Assembly (NCBI GenBank): GCA_022361315.1
Contig: JAKSBB010000759.1
Location: 1 to 6,066, forward strand
Direction of reading: 5' to 3'
Length of the DNA stretch: 6,066 nt
From: Desulfobacterales bacterium
GTDB taxonomy: Bacteria > Desulfobacterota > Desulfobacteria > Desulfobacterales > Desulfobacteraceae
In this document: positions 1 through 6,066 of the stretch, piece by piece
Layout: each line of letters opens with the position of its first letter
Position numbering within the stretch: position 1 is the first letter of the stretch
Notes under the pieces: generated by a model
What the model was told of the DNA's origin: nothing
The model's input: the letters and a program-made list of their open reading frames with translations, nothing else
The model's database searches: none
Program-made: the position numbers and the translations under genes

Positions 1-171
1 ATAACCGTCGAGATAGTCCGTAATGGAGGCAAGAGAAAACAGGGCAGCTGCCAGGAAGCAGGTGCCCTTGTTTTCAAACATCATCAGAATCACGATAACA
101 GGTACCGTCACCATCCTGGCAACAGTCATGGTGTTCGGCGTGATATAGCGGCTAAATTGTCCGTTAGGCAT
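1..171 (-). CDS. pgsA: CDP-diacylglycerol--glycerol-3-phosphate 3-phosphatidyltransferase, N-terminal part (runs off left edge)
   Basis: Only the first 57 codons lie in the window. The family enzyme sits in the inner membrane and joins CDP-diacylglycerol to glycerol 3-phosphate, the committed step to phosphatidylglycerol and cardiolipin. Visible are the N-terminal stretch NTMTVARMVTVP (residues 13-24), which fits the family pattern NxLTxxRxxxxP, a hydrophobic segment at about 21-32, a second at about 38-50, and TDYLDGY at 51-57. The last is the start of the CDP-alcohol phosphotransferase motif DxxDGxxAR, with Asp52, Asp55 and Gly56 present; the rest of the motif is outside. The ATG starts 2 nt after the transaldolase stop codon, with a weak GGA 5 nt upstream, so it is probably translated from the same message. 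A related CDP-alcohol transferase such as a phosphatidylserine synthase is possible, but the N-terminal pattern favours PgsA. Confidence 0.85.
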   Translation of the reverse strand, partial: MPNGQFSRYITPNTMTVARMVTVPVIVILMMFENKGTCFLAAALFSLASITDYLDGY

Positions 172-173
172 CT

Positions 174-818
174 CTATCCGTTTTTCTTTTTCCAGTCCGC
201 CATGAACGCATCAATCCCCTTGTCCGTCATATGGTGGGCGGCAAGTTTTTTGAGCACTCCGTAGGGGATAGTGGCAATATCCGCACCGTAAAGTGCAGAG
301 TCCAGCACATGGAGGGAACTTCTGACGCTGGCAACGATGATTTCGGTGTTGAAGTCGTAATTGGCAAAGATCTGAACGATTTCTTCAATCAGTCCCATGC
401 CTTCCTGGGCAAGATCGTCCAGGCGCCCCACAAAGGGAGATACGTAAGTTGCCCCTGCCTTGGCAGCCATCAGAGCCTGGAGTGCGGAAAAGACGAGGGT
501 GACATTGGTTTTGATGCCCTCTTCCGTAAGGGTTTTAACCGCCTTGAGCCCGTCAACCGTCATGGGAATTTTGACACAGATATTGTCGGCAATCTGTGCA
601 AGTTCTCTGGCCTCTTTCACCATACCTTCGTATTCCAGGCTGATGACCTCTGCGGACACCGGGCCGTCTACAATACCGCAGATTTCAGCAATAATCTCTT
701 TAAACTCGCCCTCTTCTTTGGCGATCAGGGACGGATTGGTCGTTACGCCGTCCACCATACCCATGTCATTGGCATCCTTGATCTGCTGGATATTTGCCGT
801 ATCAATGAAAAATTTCAC
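174..818 (-). CDS. tal: Transaldolase, small TalC/FSA-type family
   Basis: A cytoplasmic pentose phosphate enzyme that moves a dihydroxyacetone unit from sedoheptulose 7-phosphate to glyceraldehyde 3-phosphate through a Schiff base. The protein is 214 residues, the usual size of the short decameric transaldolase/FSA subfamily. It begins [10 protein letters not shown], then shows GVTTNPSL (24-31), the Schiff-base lysine Lys83 in [13 protein letters not shown] (104-111) and [11 protein letters not shown] (125-135). Glu57 and Phe129 occupy the positions where E. coli FsaA has Gln59 and Tyr131, which points to transaldolase and not to fructose-6-phosphate aldolase. I chose the GTG at 818 over the in-frame ATG at 833: a perfect AGGAGG lies 6 nt before the GTG, and homologues begin at this MKFFIDT. 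The upstream ATG would place the Shine-Dalgarno sequence inside the gene. The start overlaps the end of folK by 17 nt. Function is firm; substrate preference is inferred from the two residues. Confidence 0.93.
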   Translation of the reverse strand: MKFFIDTANIQQIKDANDMGMVDGVTTNPSLIAKEEGEFKEIIAEICGIVDGPVSAEVISLEYEGMVKEARELAQIADNICVKIPMTVDGLKAVKTLTEEGIKTNVTLVFSALQALMAAKAGATYVSPFVGRLDDLAQEGMGLIEEIVQIFANYDFNTEIIVASVRSSLHVLDSALYGADIATIPYGVLKKLAAHHMTDKGIDAFMADWKKKNG

Positions 819-1332
819 GAATGTCCTCCTCATCCAGGGGGATTACCGCCTGGGATTCATCTGATTTAATTTGGGATAAAAGCTCATCCGTACTGAGATT
901 CAACAAGGGATGAACCAGGGTTGATGCAATGTCACTCAGGGGTTTCAGAACAAAGCACCGCTCGTGCATTCGTGGGTGGGGAAGTTCCAGCCGCTCTGTT
1001 TTGATTACCAGTGTGTCATAATAAACAATGTCAAGATCAATAATCCTTGGACCGAACCGGAAAGGTTTCCCTTCCTCATCCAGCATGGATTCTATAAATT
1101 TCAGCCTGTCCAGCAGGGATTCAGGCCCAAGGCAGGTTTCTATCTTAAGTGCGCCGTTGATGAACCAGTCCTGGTCGGCATAGTTCTGCGGGGCGGTTCT
1201 GTAGAATCCGGATAGACCGGTAACCCTTATCTTCTCTTCCTGGCGCAGGCAAGTGATGGCTTCGGCCAGATTTTTCAGTTTATCGCCCTTGTTTGAGCCG
1301 ATGCTCAGGTAGGCCGTACTCCATGTTGCCAT
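802..1332 (-). CDS. folK: 2-amino-4-hydroxy-6-hydroxymethyldihydropteridine pyrophosphokinase (HPPK)
   Basis: A cytoplasmic folate-pathway enzyme that transfers pyrophosphate from ATP to 6-hydroxymethyl-7,8-dihydropterin, giving the substrate of dihydropteroate synthase. At 176 residues it is a normal single-domain HPPK. In order one sees [11 protein letters not shown] (7-17), the pterin-side segment [18 protein letters not shown] (43-60), the signature [14 protein letters not shown] (93-106) with Asp99 and Asp101 as the expected magnesium ligands, and [14 protein letters not shown] (119-132). The ATG at 1332 comes 1 nt after the stop of the lipoprotein gene, with GGAG only 4 nt upstream; that short spacing suggests translation coupled to the gene before it. 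The acidic tail (about 157-176) lies beyond the conserved core, and its last codons also carry the ribosome-binding site and start of the next gene. No folP or folB lies beside it in this window. Confidence 0.95.
   Translation of the reverse strand: MATWSTAYLSIGSNKGDKLKNLAEAITCLRQEEKIRVTGLSGFYRTAPQNYADQDWFINGALKIETCLGPESLLDRLKFIESMLDEEGKPFRFGPRIIDLDIVYYDTLVIKTERLELPHPRMHERCFVLKPLSDIASTLVHPLLNLSTDELLSQIKSDESQAVIPLDEEDIREIFH
825..830 (-). promoter_or_regulatory. Shine-Dalgarno AGGAGG for the transaldolase, inside folK
   Basis: The minus strand reads AGGAGG, then 6 nt (ACATTC), then GTG. The site decides the transaldolase start. The same bases lie in the folK codons GAT-GAG-GAG-GAC for Asp-Glu-Glu-Asp just before the folK stop, so the signal is embedded in coding sequence. 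Confidence 0.9.
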
Positions 1333-1333
1333 A

Positions 1334-1780
1334 TCACTCCGCTTCCATGTACAGGGTGTCCGAGTATTTGCTCTTGATGCCGTCGGGGCCCATAGATTGA
1401 ATCCTGAAATAGTGGTGCAGTCCCTTTTTTACCCTGTACTGGAACTGTTGGGCCGGCATGGCGACGGTGCCGACGGTTTTGAAAATAAAGGGACACCCTT
1501 CACAACCCGCAGCATCCTTTGTTGCCATTGAAATTTCAAAGCCCTCGGGTGCTGTCCCGGAAGCATTGGCACCGGTGACGACTTCCCAGGAGATGGTGAC
1601 AAGAGCGTCTGTCTGTGTGTGGGTGAGGTTCACCGGTCTGGCAACTGAAACGGATTCGTTCAGCGGCGGTTGCGGCGGTGCCTTCTTACCGCATGATGCA
1701 AGGCTGATACCGACCGCCGTAATCAGGGCGATGGTGACCAGCACGGATTTATAACTCTCAATTTTTCTGTATCGAATCAT
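1334..1780 (-). CDS. Small lipoprotein with probable fibronectin type III-like domain, function unknown
   Basis: 148 residues. The N-terminus is a lipoprotein signal peptide: basic MIRYRKIESYK, a hydrophobic stretch (about 13-27), and the lipobox LASC with Cys30 as the lipidated residue, followed by GKKAPPQPP. Cys-Gly-Lys-Lys plus a proline-rich stretch resembles the start of small YifL/LptM-type lipoproteins. Gly at position 31, not Asp, suggests export to the outer membrane if E. coli sorting rules apply. Residues about 48-146 look like one beta-sandwich of fibronectin III type: the ARPVNL opening, VTISWEVV, GFEISMAT, HYFRIQSMGPDG and a final SKYSDTLYMEAE. A CxxC pair (Cys93, Cys96) sits in the middle and could form a disulfide or bind a metal. 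The ATG overlaps the argH stop as ATGA, with AAGGAG 11 nt upstream. I recognise the layout but not a named function; the domain call is by eye. Confidence 0.78.
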   Translation of the reverse strand: MIRYRKIESYKSVLVTIALITAVGISLASCGKKAPPQPPLNESVSVARPVNLTHTQTDALVTISWEVVTGANASGTAPEGFEISMATKDAAGCEGCPFIFKTVGTVAMPAQQFQYRVKKGLHHYFRIQSMGPDGIKSKYSDTLYMEAE

Positions 1781-3159
1781 GACAGATTCAACTCCTTTTT
1801 TGCCTGATCAACAGCACGCGCCACATTATCATACCCTGTGCCCCCATATGAGATACGGCGGGCAATCATCTGGTCAAGGGATATAAAATCGTATATATCT
1901 TCGGCAACGAGGTCGGAAAAGGTCTTCATTTCTTCCAGGCTCAGGTCTTCCAGGGCTTTGTCCTGACTGATGGCAAAGGCCACGGCCTTGCCTGCAGCTG
2001 CGTGGGCCTCTCTGAACGGCAGGCCCTGGTTTACCAGGTAATCGGCAAAGTCGGTGGCATTTAGAAATCCCTGGCTGCAGGCCTTGCGCATGGTCTCTTT
2101 ATGAACCGCAATATTGGGGAACATCCGCGTATAGACCTCAAGGCATATTTTCAGGGTATCCACGGTATCGAACAAGGGTTCCTTATCTTCCTGCATGTCT
2201 TTATTGTAAGCCATGGGAAGGGATTTCATGGTGGTGAGGATGGCCATCAGGTTGCCCACCACACGCCCTGTTTTGCCGCGCACCAGTTCGGCCACATCCG
2301 GATTTTTCTTTTGTGGCATGATGGAAGACCCGGTGGTAAAGGCATCTGAAATGGTGATGAATCCGAACTCTGAAGAGGACCAGAGAATCAATTCCTCCGA
2401 AAGCCTGGACAGGTGGATCATGCAGATGCTGGCGTGGGAGATGAACTCCATGATAAAATCACGGTCGGATACCGAGTCCATGCTGTTTTCTGAGACCTTA
2501 CCGAACCCTAAAACATCGCAGGTAAACTGCCGGTTGATGGGGAATGTGGTACCGGCCAGGGCGGCAGCACCCAGGGGCATTACATCCACACGGACCAGGG
2601 AATCTTCAAACCGCTGAAGATCCCGTTGGATCATCTCGTAATAGGCCAGGAGATGATGGGCAAACACCACCGGCTGGGCACGCTGCAGATGGGTGTATCC
2701 GGGAAGGACGGTTCTGGTATGCTCCGCCGCAAGGGTGACCAGGGCTTTTTGAAACTCCCTGAGCATACGGATAATGGCCTGGGTTTCGTCTTTCAGGTAA
2801 AGCCGGACGTCAAGGGCCACCTGGTCGTTTCGACTGCGGCCGGTGTGAAGTTTTCTGGCCACCGGACCGCTCACCTTCCCCAGGTCATCCTCCACTGTCA
2901 TGTGAATATCTTCCAGGGTGTCGGTGAATTCAACTTCGTCCCGGTCGATCCGGCCTTTTACCGTTTCAAGACCGGCAACCAGTGTTTCCGCCTCGGTGTC
3001 GGTGATGATACCTTCATGGGCCATCATTTTCAGATGGGCAATACTGCCCTGAATATCACTGGCATACAACCGTTTGTCCACATCAATGGAGGCGTTGAAT
3101 TTTTCCACAAGTTTGTCAGTGGATTCGGAGAACCGGCCTCCCCATAGTTTTTCGCTCAT
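1777..3159 (-). CDS. argH: Argininosuccinate lyase
   Basis: The last step of arginine synthesis: argininosuccinate is split to arginine and fumarate by a cytoplasmic homotetramer of the fumarase/aspartase superfamily. The 460 residues match the usual length. Visible are KLWGGRFSE (4-12), HTGRSRNDQ (105-113), GYTHLQRAQP (154-163) with His157 as the expected acid/base histidine, and the superfamily signature GSSIMPQKKNP (277-287) with the catalytic Ser278 and Lys284. The C-terminal domain is complete and carries no fused N-acetylglutamate synthase, unlike the ArgH(A) fusions of some marine bacteria. The ATG at 3159 gives the standard N-terminus; the only Shine-Dalgarno candidate is GGAG 12 nt upstream, so initiation may be weak. 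A 48-nt gap separates it from argF, and its TGA overlaps the lipoprotein ATG. Confidence 0.98.
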   Translation of the reverse strand: MSEKLWGGRFSESTDKLVEKFNASIDVDKRLYASDIQGSIAHLKMMAHEGIITDTEAETLVAGLETVKGRIDRDEVEFTDTLEDIHMTVEDDLGKVSGPVARKLHTGRSRNDQVALDVRLYLKDETQAIIRMLREFQKALVTLAAEHTRTVLPGYTHLQRAQPVVFAHHLLAYYEMIQRDLQRFEDSLVRVDVMPLGAAALAGTTFPINRQFTCDVLGFGKVSENSMDSVSDRDFIMEFISHASICMIHLSRLSEELILWSSSEFGFITISDAFTTGSSIMPQKKNPDVAELVRGKTGRVVGNLMAILTTMKSLPMAYNKDMQEDKEPLFDTVDTLKICLEVYTRMFPNIAVHKETMRKACSQGFLNATDFADYLVNQGLPFREAHAAAGKAVAFAISQDKALEDLSLEEMKTFSDLVAEDIYDFISLDQMIARRISYGGTGYDNVARAVDQAKKELNLS

Positions 3160-3207
3160 AACTTATTGATACTCCAGTCTTATCTGCTGCGTTCCGGGTC
3201 GGCAGTG
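3160..3207 (-). other. 48-nt argF-argH intergenic gap
   Basis: This is the largest non-coding stretch between the genes here and the position where argG stands in many arg clusters. It holds no ORF remnant I can read, no GC-rich hairpin with a T run, and no clear -35/-10 pair. The only recognisable item is GGAG at 12 nt before the argH ATG. Confidence 0.6.
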
Positions 3208-4122
3208 TTATTTACAGATCAGGGTTTCCAGTATGGCCTTGTGCATGTGGCGTTTGTTTTCAGCCTGATCCCAGAATGCCCCGTTCTCAGCTTCAAGTAC
3301 GGATTCGGAAATCTCTTCCCCCCTGTGGGCAGGCAGGCAGTGAAGCACAAGGCAATCATCTTTGGCGCCGGACAACAGCTCCTGGTTCACCTGGAAACCT
3401 TCAAAGGCAGCAAGGCGTCCTTCGAGCTCATCCTCTTCACCCATGGACGCCCAGACATCGGTATACACCACGTCGGCATTTTTGGCGGCTTCCTTAGGGT
3501 CGTTGGTAAAGACAATGTTATCTTTGCTGTCCGCATCGGCCGCGTCTATGATGTCCTGCTTGATACCGTGTCCGTCCGGACAGGCAAGGATCAGATCAAA
3601 ACCGAGAACCGAGGCCGCGTTGACCCAGGAGTTGGCCACGTTATTGCCGTCACCGATCCAGGCGATTTTAATCCCCTTGTAACTGCCTTTATGTTCAATA
3701 ACAGTCATAATATCACTGAGAATCTGGCAGGGGTGAAAGGAATCGGTCAGTGCATTGATAACCGGGATTGTTGAACTGGCTGCAAATTCCTCCACCAGGG
3801 CATGGTCGAAGGTTCTCATGGCCAGGCAGTCAATATAGCGGGAAAGTACGCGGGCCGTGTCCTTGGCAGGTTCATTCCTGGAAATCTGGGTATCCTGGGT
3901 ACTCATATAGATGGGATGGCCACCCATCTGAATCATGGCTGTTTCAAATGCAATACGGGTCCGGGTGGATTTTTTATCAAATATCAGACCCAGGGTTTTA
4001 CCGGCCAGCAGAGAGTCGTATATCCCCTGCTTATGACGGTCTTTCAAAACCATGGCGCGTTTAAACAGATGTTCAAAATCATTGGGTGTCAGGTCAAGCA
4101 GGGACAATAAATCTTTTTTCAA
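3208..4122 (-). CDS. argF: Ornithine carbamoyltransferase
   Basis: Makes citrulline from ornithine and carbamoyl phosphate in the cytoplasm, normally as a trimer. The 304 residues are a normal length. Carbamoyl-phosphate sites STRTR (52-56) and HPCQ (130-133) are present, as are the ornithine-side DGNNVANSW (158-166), the DVWASMG loop (222-228) and HCLPAHRG (261-268). The intact SMG loop and HCLP favour ornithine over N-acetylornithine or aspartate as substrate. The start codon is TTG, not ATG: bases 4122-4120 read TTG on the minus strand and share a TTGA overlap with the argD stop codon. GGGGGA lies 6 nt upstream, and the resulting N-terminus MKKDLLSLLDL is typical of the family, so the start is well supported. 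Anabolic argF, not catabolic arcB, is inferred from the neighbours. Confidence 0.97.
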   Translation of the reverse strand: MKKDLLSLLDLTPNDFEHLFKRAMVLKDRHKQGIYDSLLAGKTLGLIFDKKSTRTRIAFETAMIQMGGHPIYMSTQDTQISRNEPAKDTARVLSRYIDCLAMRTFDHALVEEFAASSTIPVINALTDSFHPCQILSDIMTVIEHKGSYKGIKIAWIGDGNNVANSWVNAASVLGFDLILACPDGHGIKQDIIDAADADSKDNIVFTNDPKEAAKNADVVYTDVWASMGEEDELEGRLAAFEGFQVNQELLSGAKDDCLVLHCLPAHRGEEISESVLEAENGAFWDQAENKRHMHKAILETLICK

Positions 4123-5315
4123 TGGTCTTCCCCCGAAAGCAGGCTGTCCAGAACAGCCACTAGGTTATCAATCTCTTGTTTTTTTACAATTAATGGTGGT
4201 GCAAACCGTAAAACTTTATCCTGAATGCCGTTAATAATAAAGCCTTTTTTAAAGCATTCTCCCACAAAGTCTCCGGCCGCTAATCCTGAATCTGTATTCA
4301 GTTCCATGCCCACCAACAACCCTTTTCCGCGGATCTCCTTTACCTTGGGGAATCTCTCTTTAAGGTCCGTGAGCCTGGCCCTGAAGTAGTCACCGGTTGC
4401 CTCAACGTTTTTCAGGAAGTCAGGGGCTGAAACAATGGATAATACTTCAAGGGCTGCGGCTGTTGCCAAAGGCGTCCCTCCGAAGGTGGTGGCATGGCTG
4501 CCGTAATCAAAACCGGACGCCGCATCCTGGGTGGCAAGCATGGCCCCTATGGGAAGGCCGTTGGCAAGTGCTTTGGCAAGGGTCATGATATCGGGAGTAA
4601 TCCCATACGCCTGATGGGCAAACAGGGTACCGCATCTGCCCATACCGGTCTGAATTTCATCGAAAATCAGCAGGGTGCCGGTATCGTCACAGAGCTGACG
4701 TACCTGAGCCAGGTAGTCCGGATCAGCAGGGATCACACCGCCTTCTCCCTGAACCGGTTCCATCATGACGGCACAAACCGTATTGTCCACAGCTTCCCTG
4801 AGTGCCTCAATATCGTTGAAGGGCACATGTGAGAATCCCTCCAGTAAGGGATAGAACCCGTCTTTTATCTTATCCTGGCCCGTGGCAGTCAGGGTGGCCA
4901 TGGTCCGCCCGTGAAAACTCTGGGTCATGGTGATGATACGGTAGCGGTTTTTCTCGCCCTTGCGCTGAAAATATCTACGGGCAAGCTTAATGGCCGCTTC
5001 ATTGGCTTCCGCTCCTGAATTGGCAAAAAACACCCGGTCGGCAAAGGATTTATCCGTCAATGCTTTTGCCAGGTCTGCCTGGGGATTGGTATAGAAGAGG
5101 TTGGACACATGTACCAGCGTCTCTGCCTGAGCAGATATGGCTTGAGTTACTGCAGGGGGGCAATGGCCGAGGTTGCACACGGCGATACCGGCCAGAAAAT
5201 CGGTAAACTCCTTGCCCTGGTCATCGGTGAGACGTGTGCCCTCCCCTTTGACAAAGGGACGGCCCTGGCGCATATAGGTCTGAAACACATGATCTTCCGT
5301 ATGTTTTACGCTCAC
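4119..5315 (-). CDS. argD: Acetylornithine aminotransferase
   Basis: A PLP-dependent class III aminotransferase (fold type I, dimer, cytoplasm) that converts N-acetylglutamate 5-semialdehyde to N-acetylornithine with glutamate as donor; relatives often also serve as the DapC enzyme of lysine synthesis. The 398 residues match the family. Visible are NSGAEANEAAIKLAR (99-113), FHGRT (134-138), MEPVQGEGG (185-193), FDEIQTGMGR (218-227) with Asp219 facing the PLP ring nitrogen, the Schiff-base Lys248 in TLAKALANGLP, and HATTFGGTPL (274-283). The start codon is GTG (5315-5313), with AAAGGA 6 nt upstream in the 15-nt gap after argB. The stop codon overlaps the argF TTG. Class III members are hard to tell apart by sequence alone, but the position between argB and argF makes ArgD the clear choice. 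Confidence 0.97.
   Translation of the reverse strand: MSVKHTEDHVFQTYMRQGRPFVKGEGTRLTDDQGKEFTDFLAGIAVCNLGHCPPAVTQAISAQAETLVHVSNLFYTNPQADLAKALTDKSFADRVFFANSGAEANEAAIKLARRYFQRKGEKNRYRIITMTQSFHGRTMATLTATGQDKIKDGFYPLLEGFSHVPFNDIEALREAVDNTVCAVMMEPVQGEGGVIPADPDYLAQVRQLCDDTGTLLIFDEIQTGMGRCGTLFAHQAYGITPDIMTLAKALANGLPIGAMLATQDAASGFDYGSHATTFGGTPLATAAALEVLSIVSAPDFLKNVEATGDYFRARLTDLKERFPKVKEIRGKGLLVGMELNTDSGLAAGDFVGECFKKGFIINGIQDKVLRFAPPLIVKKQEIDNLVAVLDSLLSGEDH
4129..4134 (-). promoter_or_regulatory. Shine-Dalgarno-like GGGGGA for the argF TTG start
   Basis: GGGGGA lies 6 nt before the TTG, within the last argD codons. It is an imperfect match to AGGAGG, but its position fits and supports the unusual start codon. 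Confidence 0.6.
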
Positions 5316-5321
5316 AGTTTA

Positions 5322-5327
5322 TCCTTT
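5322..5327 (-). promoter_or_regulatory. Shine-Dalgarno AAAGGA for argD
   Basis: AAAGGA sits in the 15-nt argB-argD gap, 6 nt before GTG, and supports the GTG as the argD start. The nearby AT-rich bases could be mistaken for a -10 box, but no matching -35 is seen. Confidence 0.75.
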
Positions 5328-5330
5328 ATA

Positions 5331-6066
5331 TTATTTTGTATATACCTGGGTGCCGATACCTGAATCGGTAAACAGCTCGAGCAGGACGGCGTGTGGTGTT
5401 TTACCGTTGATAATATGTGATTTTTTCACCCCGGCCGTGATGGCGCTCAGTGCGCATTCCACTTTAGGAATCATCCCGCCGATAATGCGGCCGTCTGAAA
5501 TCATCTCACCGATTTCCGTATCGTTTACGGAGGAAATCAGGTTTTTCTCCGGGTCCAAGACGCCGTCCACATCAGTTACAAGCATAAGGCGCTCGGCATT
5601 CAGGGCGGCGGCAATTTTTGATGCAACCACGTCTGCGTTGATGTTGTAAGTTTCCCCTTCTTTACCGATTCCCACCGGGGCGATGATCGGTATGAAACCC
5701 TGGGCAGTGAGTGTGTGGATTATTTCAGGATTAACCTGGGAAACATCGCCGACCATACCCGGATCAATGATTTCCGGAGGTGAATTTTCATCTTCCTGAT
5801 GGTAGATCTTCATCTTTTCCGCCAGTATCAGGCCGCCGTCCTTGCCGGTCAATCCTACGGCCCTGCCTCCGAGCCGGTTGATACGGGCCACGATATCTTT
5901 GTTCACCTTGCCGCCAAGTACCATTTCCACCACATCCATGGTGGCATCATCGGTGTAGCGCATGCCCCGAATGAAGGTGGAGGTGATACCCATGGCATCC
6001 AGCACCTTGTTAATCTGAGGACCGCCGCCGTGCACCACCACCGGATTGATTCCGATGGTCTTCAAC
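5331..6066 (-). CDS. argB: Acetylglutamate kinase, 5' end cut by right edge
   Basis: Phosphorylates N-acetylglutamate with ATP, usually the controlled second step of arginine synthesis, in the cytoplasm (amino acid kinase fold). The visible 244 codons run to a TAA. Numbering from the first full codon: VHGGGPQI (11-18), FIRGMRYTD (31-39), GLTGKDGGL (71-79), EIIDPGMVGDV (98-108), NINAD (141-145), TDVDGVLD (164-171) and GGMIPKV (196... to 202) with the Lys expected to bind ATP phosphates, then LLELFTDSGIGT (228-239). The first full codon is TTG, but it falls just before the conserved glycine loop and the N-terminal strand with the first catalytic Lys is missing, so it is an internal Leu and not the start. 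The overall pattern resembles the longer, arginine-inhibited kinases of Pseudomonas and Thermotoga; the N-terminal helix that would settle this is outside the window. Confidence 0.97.
   Translation of the reverse strand, partial: LKTIGINPVVVHGGGPQINKVLDAMGITSTFIRGMRYTDDATMDVVEMVLGGKVNKDIVARINRLGGRAVGLTGKDGGLILAEKMKIYHQEDENSPPEIIDPGMVGDVSQVNPEIIHTLTAQGFIPIIAPVGIGKEGETYNINADVVASKIAAALNAERLMLVTDVDGVLDPEKNLISSVNDTEIGEMISDGRIIGGMIPKVECALSAITAGVKKSHIINGKTPHAVLLELFTDSGIGTQVYTK

Noticed and set aside
231..869. A 212-codon open frame on the plus strand
   Set aside because: It lies antisense to the transaldolase and the folK end, its product is rich in His, Cys and Gly without a recognisable domain, and it has no convincing ribosome site. 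It is a shadow of the real genes.
1305..1496. A 63-codon minus-strand frame overlapping the lipoprotein and folK genes
   Set aside because: It is out of frame with two well-supported genes and has no domain or signal; the folK start and lipoprotein end explain the region.
2626..3147. A 173-codon open frame on the plus strand opposite argH
   Set aside because: It mirrors the conserved argH N-terminal half and has no independent sign of coding.
1777..3159. Possible ArgH(A) fusion carrying an N-acetylglutamate synthase domain
   Set aside because: The protein ends at 460 residues right after the normal lyase C-terminus, and the next gene is a separate lipoprotein in another frame.
3180..3207. 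CTGC/GCAG pairing in the argF-argH gap as a terminator
   Set aside because: The stem is only 4 bp with a long loop and no T run follows, so it is not a credible terminator or attenuator.
3166..3774. A 202-codon open frame on the plus strand opposite argF
   Set aside because: The opposite strand encodes an intact ornithine carbamoyltransferase with all motifs. The plus-strand product resembles no family I know and is explained by codon bias of argF.
5321..5345. AT-rich stretch before argD as a possible internal promoter
   Set aside because: A TATAAA-like sequence is present on the minus strand, but there is no -35-like element at the right distance, and the stretch is needed as the argB end and the argD ribosome site.
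1..6066. Mobile element, CRISPR, RNA gene or novel system
   Set aside because: Nearly every base falls in a recognised metabolic gene on one strand. I saw no tandem or inverted repeats, transposase or integrase motifs, tRNA-like folds or regularly spaced repeats.

Overview
The window holds one continuous run of eight genes, all on the minus strand, so transcription goes from the right edge to the left edge. In reading order they are argB (5' end cut by the right edge), argD, argF, argH, a small lipoprotein gene, folK, a small transaldolase gene and pgsA (3' part cut by the left edge). The joints are tight: 15 nt, a 4-nt overlap, 48 nt, a 4-nt overlap, 1 nt, a 17-nt overlap and 2 nt. I see no terminator or convincing promoter inside, so this looks like the interior of one long operon whose promoter lies beyond the right edge.

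The right two thirds (about 1777-6066) is arginine biosynthesis. ArgB phosphorylates N-acetylglutamate, ArgD makes N-acetylornithine by transamination, ArgF carbamoylates ornithine to citrulline, and ArgH splits argininosuccinate into arginine and fumarate. argG, whose product links the ArgF and ArgH steps, is not between argF and argH; argC and argJ are not in the window either. The left third moves to other subjects: an outer-membrane-type lipoprotein with a probable fibronectin-III-like domain and a CxxC motif, folate synthesis (folK), the pentose phosphate pathway (transaldolase) and phosphatidylglycerol synthesis (pgsA).

The organism is a Gram-negative-type bacterium, given the lipoprotein with a Gly after the lipobox Cys. 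The cluster argB-argD-argF-argH-lipoprotein, moderate GC content and the protein style suggest a sulfate-reducing Desulfobacterota member (Desulfobacteraceae-like). That assignment is inference from gene order and sequence feel, not from a search.

This is core metabolic DNA. I found no mobile element, CRISPR, RNA gene, repeat or defence system, and no undescribed system. The points worth a second look are modest: the missing argG, a transaldolase start signal written inside the folK coding sequence, active-site residues that mark this enzyme as a transaldolase and not a fructose-6-phosphate aldolase, three non-ATG starts, and the lipoprotein of unknown role.
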